Of a stretch of 64,000 nucleotides of DNA, positions 1-8,536 are shown one piece after another. The stretch's first letter is position 1; each line of letters begins with the position of its first letter. Below the pieces are notes generated by a model, which saw nothing but the letters and a program-made list of their open reading frames with translations, did no database searches and was not told the origin of the DNA. The position numbers and the translations under genes were made by a program. The stretch is from Micromonospora purpureochromogenes (GTDB taxonomy: Bacteria > Actinomycetota > Actinomycetes > Mycobacteriales > Micromonosporaceae): assembly GCF_900091515.1 (NCBI RefSeq), contig NZ_LT607410.1:5828001-5892000 (forward strand), in the 5' to 3' direction.

Positions 1-543
1 GATGGTGTCCCAGACGGAGACCACGGCCGGGGTCGAGGCGGTGATGACCTCGTAGCCCTCCTCGGTCTGCCGCTCGACGGACAGCGTGGCGCCGTCGACG
101 GTGAGCTTGCGGGCGCCGGTGAGCGCCGCGACGCCCAGCCGCTCGGCGATCATGTGCGGCATGACCTGGACCCGGCCGTCGGTGGACTCGGCACCGCAGA
201 TGACCAGGTCGGCGTTGAGCTGACCGAGGGCGGCGGCGAGCACCTTCGAGGTGGCGACGGCGCAGGACCCGTGCAGAGCGTCGTCCACCACGTGCACGGC
301 CTTGTCCGGGCCCATGGAGAGCGCCTTGCGGATCGACTCGGTCGCCCGGTCCGGACCCATGGTCAGGATGGTGACCTCGCCGCCGTGCGCCTCCTTGATC
401 TTCAACGCCTCTTCGATGGCGTACTCGTCCATCTCGTTGATGACGTTGTTCGCCGAACCGCGGTCGACGGTGTTGTCGTCAGGACGCAGGTTGCGGTCCG
501 CGCCCGAATCGGGCACCTGCTTGACGAGTACGACGATGTTCAT
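1..543 (-). CDS. etfB: Electron transfer flavoprotein subunit beta, 3' end cut by window
   Basis: The visible 181 residues start MNIVVLVKQVPDSGADRNL and carry the blocks typical of EtfB: the KQVPD start, NEMDEYAIEEALKIKE and the TMGPDRATESIRKAL region, followed by the GAESTDGR stretch. EtfB forms the FAD/AMP-binding heterodimer with EtfA and passes electrons from acyl-CoA and other flavin dehydrogenases to the membrane quinone pool. The start is the ATG at 543. The C-terminus, and probably etfA, lie beyond position 1. Reading is clean; only the missing end limits certainty. Confidence 0.95.
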   Translation of the reverse strand, partial: MNIVVLVKQVPDSGADRNLRPDDNTVDRGSANNVINEMDEYAIEEALKIKEAHGGEVTILTMGPDRATESIRKALSMGPDKAVHVVDDALHGSCAVATSKVLAAALGQLNADLVICGAESTDGRVQVMPHMIAERLGVAALTGARKLTVDGATLSVERQTEEGYEVITASTPAVVSVWDTI

Positions 544-761
544 CGCGTTTCGACGACCCTCCTGTTGGTGTGGCGATCGCTCGCCCGGTCACGGGCGCAG
601 CCTCGCGCGTCCGTTGACGCCCGGTCAACCGCGGGCGCTTGTGCAGTTGCCCACGGCGCAATGTTACCTGCCAGTAGGTTCGGCTTCCCGGGCACTCAGA
701 GTGACACAGCTCACCGGAGCCGCGCGCCCGGCTAGACTCACAAACCGGGAGGTGTCACGAC

Positions 762-968
762 ATGTCGGGACAGGATGCGGGGCGTCCGATCGGCGCGAAG
801 ACCGGCGGCGACCGCGCACCGGAGCGCTGCGGCCGCCCGGCGACGCAGCAGGCGTACCGGTGCGCGTGCGGCCGGGTCCGCGACCTCTGCGTCCGTGACA
901 CCGTGCACACCGTCTGGACCGCGCCCGGCGGCGACCCGGCGGGCGGGCCGCCCCCGGCGGGCGGATAG
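762..968 (+). CDS. Small hypothetical protein (68 aa)
   Basis: No family recognised. A good ribosome-binding site (GGGAGGTG) sits before the ATG at 762. The protein is Arg/Gly/Pro-rich with four cysteines in the middle, two of them as a CAC pair around residues 34-36, ending in a Gly/Pro-rich tail. It lies alone between divergent etfB and a convergent gene. The cysteines could bind metal, but that is a guess; a chance ORF in GC-rich DNA cannot be excluded. Confidence 0.4.
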   Translation: MSGQDAGRPIGAKTGGDRAPERCGRPATQQAYRCACGRVRDLCVRDTVHTVWTAPGGDPAGGPPPAGG

Positions 969-972
969 GCGG

Positions 973-1383
973 TCACGCCGGTTCGGCGAGGGCTCCCCTG
1001 ATCCGTTCGATCACGGCCGCCTCGGCCGGTGCGACGCCCCGGTGCGCCCGGGCCACCCGGTCGGCCGCCGCCAGCACCACGTCCCGGTACACGGTCAGGT
1101 CCTGCGGCGACTTCTCCCGCAGGATGTCGACCGCCCGGCCGAGCGCCGGCAGCACCACGGACTCGACCTCCAGCGCGGAGTCCCGGGGCAACCTGGGCAG
1201 CGGCCCGGTGGTGAGCGCCTCCTTCACCACCCCGCTGGCGCCGTTGAGCGCCCCGGACGCGGCGATGCTCTCCCGGATCATGGCGAACATGCCCGGATCG
1301 GCGTTCGACACCAGGAAGACCGCCCCGAACGCGCCGGTCTTGAGGGTGAGCCGCTCGTCGTCCGTCAGCCGCTGCTCCATCAT
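973..1383 (-). CDS. Conserved hypothetical protein (136 aa)
   Basis: A mostly alpha-helical soluble protein beginning MMEQRLTDDERLTLKTGAFG and containing AVFLVSNADPGMFAMIRES. No function recognised. It is translationally coupled to the upstream acetyltransferase: the stop and start share one base (TGATG), with a second in-frame ATG directly after, so the true first Met is either 1383 or 1380. The coupling suggests the two proteins are made together and may act together. Confidence 0.75.
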   Translation of the reverse strand: MMEQRLTDDERLTLKTGAFGAVFLVSNADPGMFAMIRESIAASGALNGASGVVKEALTTGPLPRLPRDSALEVESVVLPALGRAVDILREKSPQDLTVYRDVVLAAADRVARAHRGVAPAEAAVIERIRGALAEPA

Positions 1384-2180
1384 CACGGAGTGTAGACGTA
1401 CGGGGTGGTCGTGGTGACCGGTACGAAGCCGAGCCGCTGAAGGATCGGCCGGCTGTCCTCCGAGGCGTCCACCTGGAGCAACGCCTTGCCCCGCTGGTCC
1501 GCCAGGCGCGCCCGGTACGCCACCAGCGCCCGGTAGATGCCCCGGTGCCGCCACTGCTCCAACGTCGAGCCGCCCCACAGGCTGGCGAAGCCGGTGTTCG
1601 CCAGGTAGCGGACCCAGCCGGCGCTGACCACCCGGTCCCCCGCCTCGGCCACCACCACGGTGATCGACTGCGGGTCGGCGGCGATCTCCTTCTCCAGCCC
1701 GGTCACCAGGTGGCTGCGGTCGGCCTGCCACACCTCCTGCTCCATCGCGGCGATCCGCTCCAGGTCCGCCCGGGAGGTGACCTCGCGCAGGCGTACCCCC
1801 TCGGGCAGCACCGGGACGGCGCCGGCCAGCGGCGCGACCGGTCCGATCAGGACGGTCTCCCGGTCCTCCGGCACGAATCCGGCGGCGCGCAGCCGGTCGG
1901 CCAGGTCGGCCGGCTCGTCGTGGGCGTTCAGCTTCCACTCCACCGACTCGCCCCGCTGCCGGAACAGCTCGACCTGCCGGGCGATCAGCGCGTCCAGCTC
2001 CGCGCCGGCCAGCCCGTCCAGCGTCCGGTAGGTGAGGAAGCCGCCGTGGTCGAGGCCGAGGATCCGGACCAGCGGGCCGTCCCGTTCGACGGTCACCCCG
2101 GCCGGCACCGGGTCCGGGATCTCCGGGCGGATCTGGCTGTCGTACGCGGCGCGCAGCGCGCCAGGCTCAAGATCGGTCAT
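1383..2180 (-). CDS. GNAT family N-acetyltransferase
   Basis: 265 residues. The C-terminal half has the GNAT core: a beta-strand VVSAGWVRYL, then the acetyl-CoA loop region STLEQWRHRGIYRALVAYRA (an RxxGxY variant of Q/RxxGxG/A) near residues 207-226, and a closing LQRLGFVPV strand. The N-terminal half (residues 1-120) is a second, degenerate alpha/beta unit seen in two-domain GNATs. The substrate is not predictable. It leads a two-gene unit with the 136-aa protein and starts very close to the divergent DUF202 gene. Confidence 0.85.
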   Translation of the reverse strand: MTDLEPGALRAAYDSQIRPEIPDPVPAGVTVERDGPLVRILGLDHGGFLTYRTLDGLAGAELDALIARQVELFRQRGESVEWKLNAHDEPADLADRLRAAGFVPEDRETVLIGPVAPLAGAVPVLPEGVRLREVTSRADLERIAAMEQEVWQADRSHLVTGLEKEIAADPQSITVVVAEAGDRVVSAGWVRYLANTGFASLWGGSTLEQWRHRGIYRALVAYRARLADQRGKALLQVDASEDSRPILQRLGFVPVTTTTPYVYTP

Positions 2181-2208
2181 CCGTCCAGGCTATGCCCGGC
2201 ACAAAGCG

Positions 2209-2222
2209 GATAATCGACGCCG
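2209..2222 (+). promoter_or_regulatory. Candidate leaderless promoter -10 element
   Basis: GATAAT at 2209-2214 is an excellent -10 hexamer and is followed, after exactly 7 bases, by the GTG at 2222. This spacing is typical of actinobacterial leaderless transcripts. No good -35 is visible. It favours GTG 2222 over ATG 2192 as the start of the DUF202 gene and gives the divergent pair a more reasonable intergenic gap. Confidence 0.45.
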
Positions 2223-2614
2223 TGTGGCAGGCGATCAGGCGGTGGTTCGACCCGTCGGAGCTCAGGTCGGTCGGCACCGCCCCCGACTACCGCTTCTCGC
2301 TGGCCAACGAACGCACCTTCCTGGCCTGGCTGCGCACCGGGCTGGCGCTGATCGCCGGCGGGCTGGCCGCCGCCCAGTTCCTGCCACCGATGCCGGTGCG
2401 CCATCTGCGCGAGGCGATCGCGGTCGGGCTGCTGCTGCTCGGCGGCACCGTGGCGGTGCGGGCGGTGGACCACTGGGCACGTACCGAACGGGCCATCCGG
2501 CTCGGCGAGGAACTGCCGGTCTCCCGATTCCCCGCCGTGCTCGCCCTGATCGTCGGGCTGGGCGCGCTGCTGCTGGTGGTCGCGGTGCTGGCGAGGGGGG
2601 TCGGCGGCCGGTGA
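2222..2614 (+). CDS. DUF202 (YidH-type) membrane protein
   Basis: About 130 residues. The family signature PDYRFSLANERTFLAWLRTG lies near the N-terminus, followed by three membrane segments (GLALIAGGLAAAQFL, AIAVGLLLLGGTVAVRAV, FPAVLALIVGLGALLLVVAV). The family is of unknown function in the cytoplasmic membrane. GTG 2222 was preferred because of the GATAAT element 7 bases upstream; ATG 2192 would add ten residues and leave only 11 bp to the divergent gene. Its stop overlaps the next DUF202 gene by GTGA, so the two form an operon. Confidence 0.8.
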   Translation: MWQAIRRWFDPSELRSVGTAPDYRFSLANERTFLAWLRTGLALIAGGLAAAQFLPPMPVRHLREAIAVGLLLLGGTVAVRAVDHWARTERAIRLGEELPVSRFPAVLALIVGLGALLLVVAVLARGVGGR

Positions 2615-2910
2615 CCGGCGACCCGGGGCTGCAACCGGAGCGCACCCGGCTGGCCTGGCGGCGCACCGCCCTGGCGCTCACCGTGGTGACGGTGCTGGCG
2701 GTCCGGCTCGCCCTCACCGGGGACGTGCCCGGCGCGCTGCTCGCCGCAGCCGTGGTGCTGGTCTGGGCCGGGGCGCTGGCGGCCTGCTGGCGGCGGGCCG
2801 CGGGCAGCGGGCCGATCCCGGTCGGCTCGCCGGCCCTGCCCTCGGTCGCCCTGGCCACCGCCGTGCTGGCGCTGCTCGCCGTGCCGCTGGTCCTACGCGG
2901 GATGTGGTGA
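2611..2910 (+). CDS. Second DUF202 membrane protein
   Basis: 99 residues starting at the GTG that overlaps the preceding stop (GTGA). The diagnostic PERTRLAWRRTALALTVVTV block corresponds to the DUF202 first helix; two further hydrophobic helices follow (GALLAAAVVLVWAGALAACW, ALATAVLALLAVPLVL). Tandem short DUF202 proteins are common in actinobacteria and may form a hetero-oligomer in the membrane; that last point is inference. Function unknown. Confidence 0.8.
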   Translation: MTGDPGLQPERTRLAWRRTALALTVVTVLAVRLALTGDVPGALLAAAVVLVWAGALAACWRRAAGSGPIPVGSPALPSVALATAVLALLAVPLVLRGMW

Positions 2911-2937
2911 CGGGCCGCGGTGCGCCATCATGGGGGC

Positions 2938-3348
2938 ATGGCCCGGTTGTCCCTCCTGCTCTTCGCGGTCCAGATCGTCCTGGCCGTCTGCGCGCTGATC
3001 AGCTGTCTCTCCGCCGACGAGGAGGACATCCGTGCGCTGCCCCGCATCGCGTGGGTGCTGATCATCTTGTTCTTCCCGCTGGTCGGCTCGATCGCCTGGT
3101 TCCTCGCCGGCCGCAAGACCACCCCCGCCCGGCCCGGCCCGGCCGGCCCCGCCCCCACCGGACGGGACCGGCACCGACCGGTCGCGCCCGACGACGACCG
3201 GGAGTTCCTCGACTCCATCGCCGAACGCTCCCGTCGCAACGACGAGGAACTGTTCCGCCGCTGGGAGGAGGACCTGCGCCGGCGGGAGGACGACCTGCGC
3301 CACCGCGAGGGCGACCCGCCGCGCGAGGAGGATCGCCCGGAGGTCTAG
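2938..3348 (+). CDS. PLDc_N-domain membrane protein
   Basis: 136 residues. Two N-terminal membrane segments (LSLLLFAVQIVLAVCALISC and WVLIILFFPLVGSIAWFLAG) match the phospholipase D nuclease N-terminal (PLDc_N) domain, with the family's FPLVGSIAWFL ending. The rest is a charged cytoplasmic tail with repeated R-R-x-x-D-L-R-x-R-E units (about 105-130), likely a short coiled coil. There is no catalytic HKD domain. ATG 2938 follows a GGGGG Shine-Dalgarno-like run; an upstream in-frame ATG at 2920 is less likely. Confidence 0.75.
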   Translation: MARLSLLLFAVQIVLAVCALISCLSADEEDIRALPRIAWVLIILFFPLVGSIAWFLAGRKTTPARPGPAGPAPTGRDRHRPVAPDDDREFLDSIAERSRRNDEELFRRWEEDLRRREDDLRHREGDPPREEDRPEV

Positions 3349-3469
3349 GCGGGCCCCGCTCGCGCGTCCCCGGTGACGGCCGCCCGCAGCGGCCCGGACG
3401 CCGCCCGCCCGGCGCTCTGCGGAAGCCTTCGCCGAGGTGTACCGGAGCCGGCCGGGGAGGCCGTCCGGG

Positions 3470-4282
3470 TCACACTCGACGCTTGAGCGCGCGCAGGGAC
3501 AGCGGCGCGAAGAGCACCGCGATGCCGGCGCCCCAGAGCAGGGTCTGCAGCACCGGGCCGGCCACCGGGCCGCTGACCAGCAGCCCCCGCAGCGCGTCGG
3601 CGACGACGGTGACCGGGTTGATCTCGACCCAGTTCTGCAACCAGCCGGGCATCCGGTCGGTGGGCACGAAGATGTTGCTGGTGAAGGTGAGCGGGAAGAT
3701 CACCATGAAGCCGAAGATCTGCACCTTCTCCGGCTCGCTGACCAGCACCCCGACCAGCACCGAGATCCACGACGCGGCCAGCGTGAACGCCAGCAGCAGG
3801 GCGAACGCGGCCAGCACGCCGAGCAGACCGTTGCCGACCCGGAAGCCGAGGATCATCCCGACGCCGAGCAGCAGCGCGATCGACCAGGCCTGCTTGACCG
3901 TGTCGGCGAGGATCCGGCCGGCCAGCGGCGCCCAGCGGGCGATCGGCAGTGCCCGGAGCCGGTCGAAGACCCCCTTGGTCAGGTCGTTGTTCAACCCGAA
4001 CCCGGTGGTCATGGTGGCGAAGAGCGCGTTCTGCACCATGATGCCGGGCAGCATGAAGGTCAGGTACTCGCCGGACGAGCCGGCGATGGCGGTGCCGAAG
4101 ACGTAGGTGAAGAGCAGCACGAACATCACCGGCTGGATGCTCAGGTCGAGCAGCTCCATCGGGTTGTGCTTGATCTGCACCAGGCTGCGCCAGGCGAGGG
4201 TGAGGGTGTGCCGCAGGCCGGCGCCGACGCCGAGCCGGCGGGCCGGGGCGAGCGCGGTAGCGGGCGCGGTGACGGCGGTCAT
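3470..4282 (-). CDS. ABC-2 type exporter permease (DrrB-like)
   Basis: 270 residues with six predicted membrane helices and the ABC-2 membrane family pattern: an N-terminal cytoplasmic stretch, the LPGIMVQNALFATMTTGFGL segment and the late PGWLQNWVEINPVTVVADAL motif. Such permeases pair with a DrrA-type ATPase to export drugs or lipids. Its ATG overlaps the ATPase stop by ATGA, proving coupling. The substrate is unknown; daunorubicin-type annotation reflects the family only. Confidence 0.9.
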   Translation of the reverse strand: MTAVTAPATALAPARRLGVGAGLRHTLTLAWRSLVQIKHNPMELLDLSIQPVMFVLLFTYVFGTAIAGSSGEYLTFMLPGIMVQNALFATMTTGFGLNNDLTKGVFDRLRALPIARWAPLAGRILADTVKQAWSIALLLGVGMILGFRVGNGLLGVLAAFALLLAFTLAASWISVLVGVLVSEPEKVQIFGFMVIFPLTFTSNIFVPTDRMPGWLQNWVEINPVTVVADALRGLLVSGPVAGPVLQTLLWGAGIAVLFAPLSLRALKRRV

Positions 4283-5250
4283 GCCGGGGTCCCTTCGAGT
4301 ACGTCGGCGGAGGCGTCCTGCTCGGCCCGGTGGCCGGTGAGGGAGAGGAAGACCTCGTCCAGACTGGAACCGCGCAGGGCCAGCTCCGCCACCTGGACCT
4401 CGGCGGCGTCGAGCCGGCGGACCACCGCGGGCAGCACGTCCGGGTCGTTCACCGGCACGGTGACGGTGGTCTGGGCGACCTCCGGCGTCGCCCGGGCCAC
4501 CTCGCCGGCGATGGCCCGCACGGTCGGCAGGTCGGCCGGGTCGACCGGGCGCACGGTGAGCACCTGTCCGCCGGTCTTCGCCTTCAGCTCCTCGGGGGTG
4601 CCCTGGGCGATCACCCGCCCGTGGTCGACCACCGCGATCTGCCCGGCGAGCTGGTCGGCCTCCTCCAGGTACTGCGTGGTGAGCAGCACGGTCACCCCGT
4701 CGGCGACCAGGGTGCGCACGATGTCCCACAGCTCGTTGCGGCTGCGCGGGTCGAGCCCGGTGGTCGGCTCGTCGAGGAAGAGCACCTGCGGCCGCCCGAC
4801 CAGGCTGGCCGCCAGGTCCAGCCGGCGGCGCATGCCACCGGAGTAGGTCTTGGCCGCCCGGCCGGCGGCGTCGGTGAGCTGGAAGTCGGCGAGCAGCTCC
4901 GCGGCGCGGGCCCGCGCCTGGGCCCGGCCGAGCCCGAGCAGCCGGCCGATGAGCAGCAGGTTCTCGGTGCCGGTCAGGGTCTCGTCGACCGAGGCGTACT
5001 GGCCGGTCAGACCGATCAGCTGGCGCACCCGGTGGGCGTCGCGGCCGACGTCGTACCCGCCGACCGTGGCGTGCCCCTCGTCCGGGGCGAGCAGGGTGGC
5101 CAGCACCCGTACCGCGGTGGTCTTTCCGGCGCCGTTGGGGCCGAGCAACCCGAATACCGTCCCCGTGGGAACCTCCAGGTCGACCCCGGCGAGAGCGGTG
5201 GTGGCGCCGAAGCGGCGCACCAGCCCCTCGGCGCGGATCGCGTATGTCAT
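4279..5250 (-). CDS. ABC exporter ATP-binding protein (DrrA-like)
   Basis: 323 residues. Walker A GPNGAGKTT, Q-loop region GLTGQYASVDE, signature YSGGMRRRLDLA, Walker B VLFLDEPTTGLD and the H-loop position replaced by Q (LLTTQYLEEAD), as is usual in the DrrA group. A C-terminal regulatory extension follows (about 225-315). The start chosen is MTYAIRAEGL at 5250; the 25 in-frame codons upstream look non-coding. It powers the permease immediately downstream. Confidence 0.92.
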   Translation of the reverse strand: MTYAIRAEGLVRRFGATTALAGVDLEVPTGTVFGLLGPNGAGKTTAVRVLATLLAPDEGHATVGGYDVGRDAHRVRQLIGLTGQYASVDETLTGTENLLLIGRLLGLGRAQARARAAELLADFQLTDAAGRAAKTYSGGMRRRLDLAASLVGRPQVLFLDEPTTGLDPRSRNELWDIVRTLVADGVTVLLTTQYLEEADQLAGQIAVVDHGRVIAQGTPEELKAKTGGQVLTVRPVDPADLPTVRAIAGEVARATPEVAQTTVTVPVNDPDVLPAVVRRLDAAEVQVAELALRGSSLDEVFLSLTGHRAEQDASADVLEGTPA

Positions 5251-5350
5251 CAGAACTCCGATCGTTATCGCTGGTCGCCCAACGATGCGCGAGGGGTCTG
5301 ACGTTACGACGACGGCCGCTGACATTCCGCTGATTTAGCTGCTGACAGAA

Positions 5351-5390
5351 CGCGACCGCCGCCGCCGGTCACCCGGCTGCGGCGGTCGCG
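5351..5390 (-). terminator. Stem-loop terminator after the ThDP-enzyme gene
   Basis: A perfect 12-bp stem, CGCGACCGCCGC pairing with GCGGCGGTCGCG, sits 10 bases beyond the stop of the gene ending at 5400. There is no U-tract, as is common for high-GC actinobacterial terminators. Confidence 0.65.
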
Positions 5391-5399
5391 ACGTCGTGC

Positions 5400-7022
5400 T
5401 CAGGCCAGGTTCGACGAGCGCGGGTACGCATCCGTCGGGTCGGTGAGCACGTTGACCAGGTACGGCACCCCGGCGTCGAAGGCGCGGGCCAGGGCCGGCC
5501 CGAGGTCGGCGGCCTTGGCCACCGTCTCGCCGGCCCCGCCCAGCGCCTCGACCACCTTGTCGTAGCGCAGCTCCGGCTGGAGGTCGGCGGCGACGTCGTA
5601 GCCGTACATGGCCCGCATCGGGTGCTTCTCCAGCCCCCAGATGCCGTTGTTGCCGACCACGATGACCACCGGCAGCCGCTGCCGGACCAGGGACTCCACG
5701 TCCATCAGCGAGAAGCCGGCCGCGCCGTCGCCCATCAGCACGCAGATCTGCCGGTCCGGGTGGCTGACCCGGGCGCCCATCGCGTAGCCCATGCCGGTGC
5801 CCAGGCACCCGTACGGACCGGGGTCGAGCCAGGTGCCCGGCTGGGCCGGCTCCAGGTAGCGGCCGGCGTACGAGACGAAGTCGCCGCCGTCGCCGATGGT
5901 GATCGCGTCGGGGGCGAGCACCCGGCGCAGCTCGCCGTAGACCCGGGCCGGCCGGATCGGGTCGGTGTCGGCGGCCATCTCCTCGGCGTCGCGGGCCTTC
6001 GCGGCGTCCTCGGCGGTGCGCAGCTGGGCGATCCAGTCGGCGTGGTCGACCCGGTCGCCGCTCTGCCCGGCCAGCGCGGAGAGAATCAGCCGCAGGTCGC
6101 CGGCGGGGCTGACGGCGGGCTGAACGTGCCCGGCCCGCTGGCTGGGGGCGTCGACGATGTGCACCACCGCCGCGTCGCCGAAGTCGCCGAAGCTGAGCCG
6201 GAAGTCCAGCGGGGTGCCGATGACGACGACCACGTCGGCGTTCTTCAGGGCGACCCGGCGGGCCTTGGCGAAGGCGAGCGGGTGCTCCGGCGGCAGCGAT
6301 CCGCGTCCCATGCCGTTGGTGAAGACCGGCACCCCGAGCGCCTCGGCGGCCTCGCGGAGGGCGGCGACCGCGTCGCCGGCGTACACGTCGGAGCCGGCGA
6401 TGAACACCGGGCGCTGCGCGCCAGCGATCAGCCGGCCGGCGCGGGCCACCTCGTCCGGGTCCGGCTCGACCGGCGCGACGGCGACCGGCGCGGGCAGCTC
6501 GGCGTCGCCGACGCTGAAGACCGCCTCCAGCGGGAAGTCCAGGAAGGCCGGGCCCCGGTGCGGGGTGAGCGCGCTGGTCAGGGCGGCGGTGACGGCGCGC
6601 GGGATGTCGTCGGTGCTGAACACCGTCTCGGCGTGCTTGGTGACCGGGGCGACCAGCGGCAGGTGGTCCATCTCCTGGAGGCTGCCCGAGCCCCAGCGGA
6701 ACTGCGGCGCCCGCCCGCCCAGCACCAGCACCGGAGAGGCGTTGAAGAACGCGCTGGTCAGCCCGGAGACGCCGTTGGTGACGCCGGGGCCGGCGGTGAG
6801 CACGGCCAGGCCGGGACGGCGGTTGAGCTTGGCCACCGCTTCGGCGGCGAACACCGCCGACTGCTCGTGCCGCACGTCGTAGATCGGGAACCCGTGCTTG
6901 TGGGCGGCGTCGTAGAGCGGGAAGACGTGCCCGCCGGAGAGGGTGAACATCTCCCGTACGCCGTTGGCGCGCAGCGCCGCCAGCGCGAGCTCCCCGCCGT
7001 GGCCCTCGACCCGTTCCGTCAT
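5400..7022 (-). CDS. Thiamine-diphosphate-dependent enzyme, acetolactate synthase-like
   Basis: 540 residues with the three-domain ThDP fold. The catalytic glutamate lies in RHEQSA (E53), the central domain spans about 190-330, and the ThDP/Mg motif runs GDG (431) to NN (459). The family includes acetolactate synthase, oxalyl-CoA decarboxylase and related lyases. No regulatory ilvN-type gene is adjacent, so a biosynthetic ALS role is doubtful. Start 7022 is supported by GAGGGGAG six bases upstream; an upstream ATG at 7040 lacks this. A neighbouring enoyl-CoA hydratase on the same strand hints at acyl-CoA metabolism. Confidence 0.82.
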   Translation of the reverse strand: MTERVEGHGGELALAALRANGVREMFTLSGGHVFPLYDAAHKHGFPIYDVRHEQSAVFAAEAVAKLNRRPGLAVLTAGPGVTNGVSGLTSAFFNASPVLVLGGRAPQFRWGSGSLQEMDHLPLVAPVTKHAETVFSTDDIPRAVTAALTSALTPHRGPAFLDFPLEAVFSVGDAELPAPVAVAPVEPDPDEVARAGRLIAGAQRPVFIAGSDVYAGDAVAALREAAEALGVPVFTNGMGRGSLPPEHPLAFAKARRVALKNADVVVVIGTPLDFRLSFGDFGDAAVVHIVDAPSQRAGHVQPAVSPAGDLRLILSALAGQSGDRVDHADWIAQLRTAEDAAKARDAEEMAADTDPIRPARVYGELRRVLAPDAITIGDGGDFVSYAGRYLEPAQPGTWLDPGPYGCLGTGMGYAMGARVSHPDRQICVLMGDGAAGFSLMDVESLVRQRLPVVIVVGNNGIWGLEKHPMRAMYGYDVAADLQPELRYDKVVEALGGAGETVAKAADLGPALARAFDAGVPYLVNVLTDPTDAYPRSSNLA

Positions 7023-7104
7023 CGCCGCTCCCCTCGTCACATGACCGGTGTCACAGGCTACTGGCCGGTACGGAAGATGTGAACACTTCTCGGTTCACCT
7101 GGGC

Positions 7105-7133
7105 GGGCCGGCGACCACGCGGGTCGCCGGCCC
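7105..7133 (-). terminator. Stem-loop terminator after enoyl-CoA hydratase
   Basis: GGGCCGGCGACC pairs perfectly with GGTCGCCGGCCC (12 bp, 5-base loop) just past the stop at 7144 and before the promoter region of the ThDP-enzyme gene. Confidence 0.6.
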
Positions 7134-7143
7134 GGGCCGACGG

Positions 7144-7917
7144 TCAGCGGCCGGTGAAGTCCGGCTTGCGCTTCGCCACGAAGGCGGCCATGCCCTCGCG
7201 CCGGTCGTCAGTGGCGAAGAGCGCCGCGAAGAGCTGGCTCTCCCAGGCCAGACCGGAGTTGAGGTCCATGTCCAGGCCGCCGTCGACGGCGAGCTTCGCC
7301 GCGCGCAACGCCTGCACCGGGCCGGTCAGGTACGGCGTCACCAGCTCGACGGCCGTGTCGTAGACCTGCGCGGCCGGGGCGACCCGGTCGGCCAGGCCGA
7401 TCCGCAGCGCCTCCTGGGCGTCCACCATCCGGCCGGACATGATCAGATCCTTCGCGCGGGCCGGGCCGACCAGGCGGGCCAGCCGCTGGGTGCCGCCGGC
7501 GCCGGGGATGATGCCGAGCTTGATCTCCGGCTGGCCGAGCTTGGCGTCCTCGGCCACCACCCGCCAGTCACAGGCCAGGGCCAGCTCGCAGCCGCCGCCG
7601 AGGGCGTACCCGGTGATCGCGGCGACCACCGGCTTGGGGATCCGGGCGATGGCGCCGAGGGCGCTGGACAGGTCCGCGGCCCGCTCCGCCATGTCCACGT
7701 AGGACATGTCGGCCATCTCCTTGATGTCCGCGCCGGCGGCGAAGACCTTCTCCCCGCCGTACACGATGACGGCGCGGACGCCGGCGTCGGCGGTGGCCGC
7801 CGCGGCCGCGGCGCGCAACTCCTCCTGCACCTGGGTGTTGAGCGCGTTCATCGGCGGCCGCTCCAGCCGGATGGTGCCGATGCCGTCCTTGGTCTCCAGC
7901 CGCACGAACTCGCTCAC
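7144..7917 (-). CDS. Enoyl-CoA hydratase/isomerase
   Basis: 257 residues of the crotonase fold. The oxyanion-hole alanine/glycine strand is AAGADIKEMA (60-69); the two hydratase catalytic glutamates are present as E111 (GGGCELALACD) and E131 (GQPEIKLGIIPGAGGTQRL). It hydrates trans-2-enoyl-CoA in fatty-acid beta-oxidation; with both glutamates it is a genuine hydratase rather than an isomerase. GTG 7917 was chosen because protein similarity to the family starts there (VSEFVRLE) and a GAGG lies upstream. Confidence 0.92.
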   Translation of the reverse strand: MSEFVRLETKDGIGTIRLERPPMNALNTQVQEELRAAAAAATADAGVRAVIVYGGEKVFAAGADIKEMADMSYVDMAERAADLSSALGAIARIPKPVVAAITGYALGGGCELALACDWRVVAEDAKLGQPEIKLGIIPGAGGTQRLARLVGPARAKDLIMSGRMVDAQEALRIGLADRVAPAAQVYDTAVELVTPYLTGPVQALRAAKLAVDGGLDMDLNSGLAWESQLFAALFATDDRREGMAAFVAKRKPDFTGR

Positions 7918-8014
7918 GCTGCCCTCACTTCCTCGTCGAAGTCGCGTGCCAACCTTACGGCCCGGTCGTTGGGGTACGTAGGCTGGTGTCAGCCCCGCCA
8001 CCGGGAGTACCGCC

Positions 8015-8536
8015 ATGATCACTTACTACGACGACAGGTCGGTGCAGGTCACCTCCACCGCGATCCGGGTGGACGGGCGCACCTTCCCGCTCGCCGAGAT
8101 CGGCATGGTCTGGCACCAGCGGGGCAGCCGTTCGTGGCGGGTGCTCGCCGGACGCGGCGCCCTGGGCGTGGCGCTGGCCGGCCCCCTGGTCGCCGCCGTG
8201 CTGGGGGTGGCGCTGGCCGTCTGGCTGCACCGCTCGCTCACCGTCACCGTCGCCATCGTGGGCGCCTCGGTGCTGGTCGGGCTCGCCGTCGGCCCGCTCG
8301 CCGACTTCCTCTTCGAACACCTCGACCGCTCGTACGCCCGGGGCAGTCGGCAGTGGGAGATGTGGGCCCGCTGGCGGGGCCGGCCGGTGCTGCTGCTGCG
8401 CACCGGTGACGCGCTGCGCTTCGGCCAGGTCTACCGGGCGGTGCAGCGGGCGATGGAGAGCCGCCGCCCGATGCTCGGCCCTCAGAACTCGATCGGCCCG
8501 TCGGGCACCATCTCCAGCCCCCGCAGCAGGCCGTAG
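8015..8536 (+). CDS. DUF6232 family membrane protein (copy 1)
   Basis: 173 residues. N-terminal soluble strands (MITYYDDRSVQVTSTAIRV), two central membrane helices (about 50-90), then the conserved soluble block FEHLDRSYARGSRQWEMWA and a DALRFGQVYRAVQRAME ending. It is clearly paralogous to the protein at 9421. Function unknown. The last ~55 bases overlap the convergent SnoaL-like gene, and the final ~20 residues have no counterpart in the paralogue. Confidence 0.8.
   Translation: MITYYDDRSVQVTSTAIRVDGRTFPLAEIGMVWHQRGSRSWRVLAGRGALGVALAGPLVAAVLGVALAVWLHRSLTVTVAIVGASVLVGLAVGPLADFLFEHLDRSYARGSRQWEMWARWRGRPVLLLRTGDALRFGQVYRAVQRAMESRRPMLGPQNSIGPSGTISSPRSRP

Noticed and set aside
613..629. GTTGAC-N5-GTCAAC dyad upstream of etfB as a site for the same regulator as the Clp_N operator
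   Set aside because: Half-sites are in the opposite order to the Clp_N dyads and no promoter boxes fit around it.
154..735. Long open frames on the strand opposite etfB
   Set aside because: They are antisense shadows of a clearly coding gene; GC-rich third positions keep all frames open.
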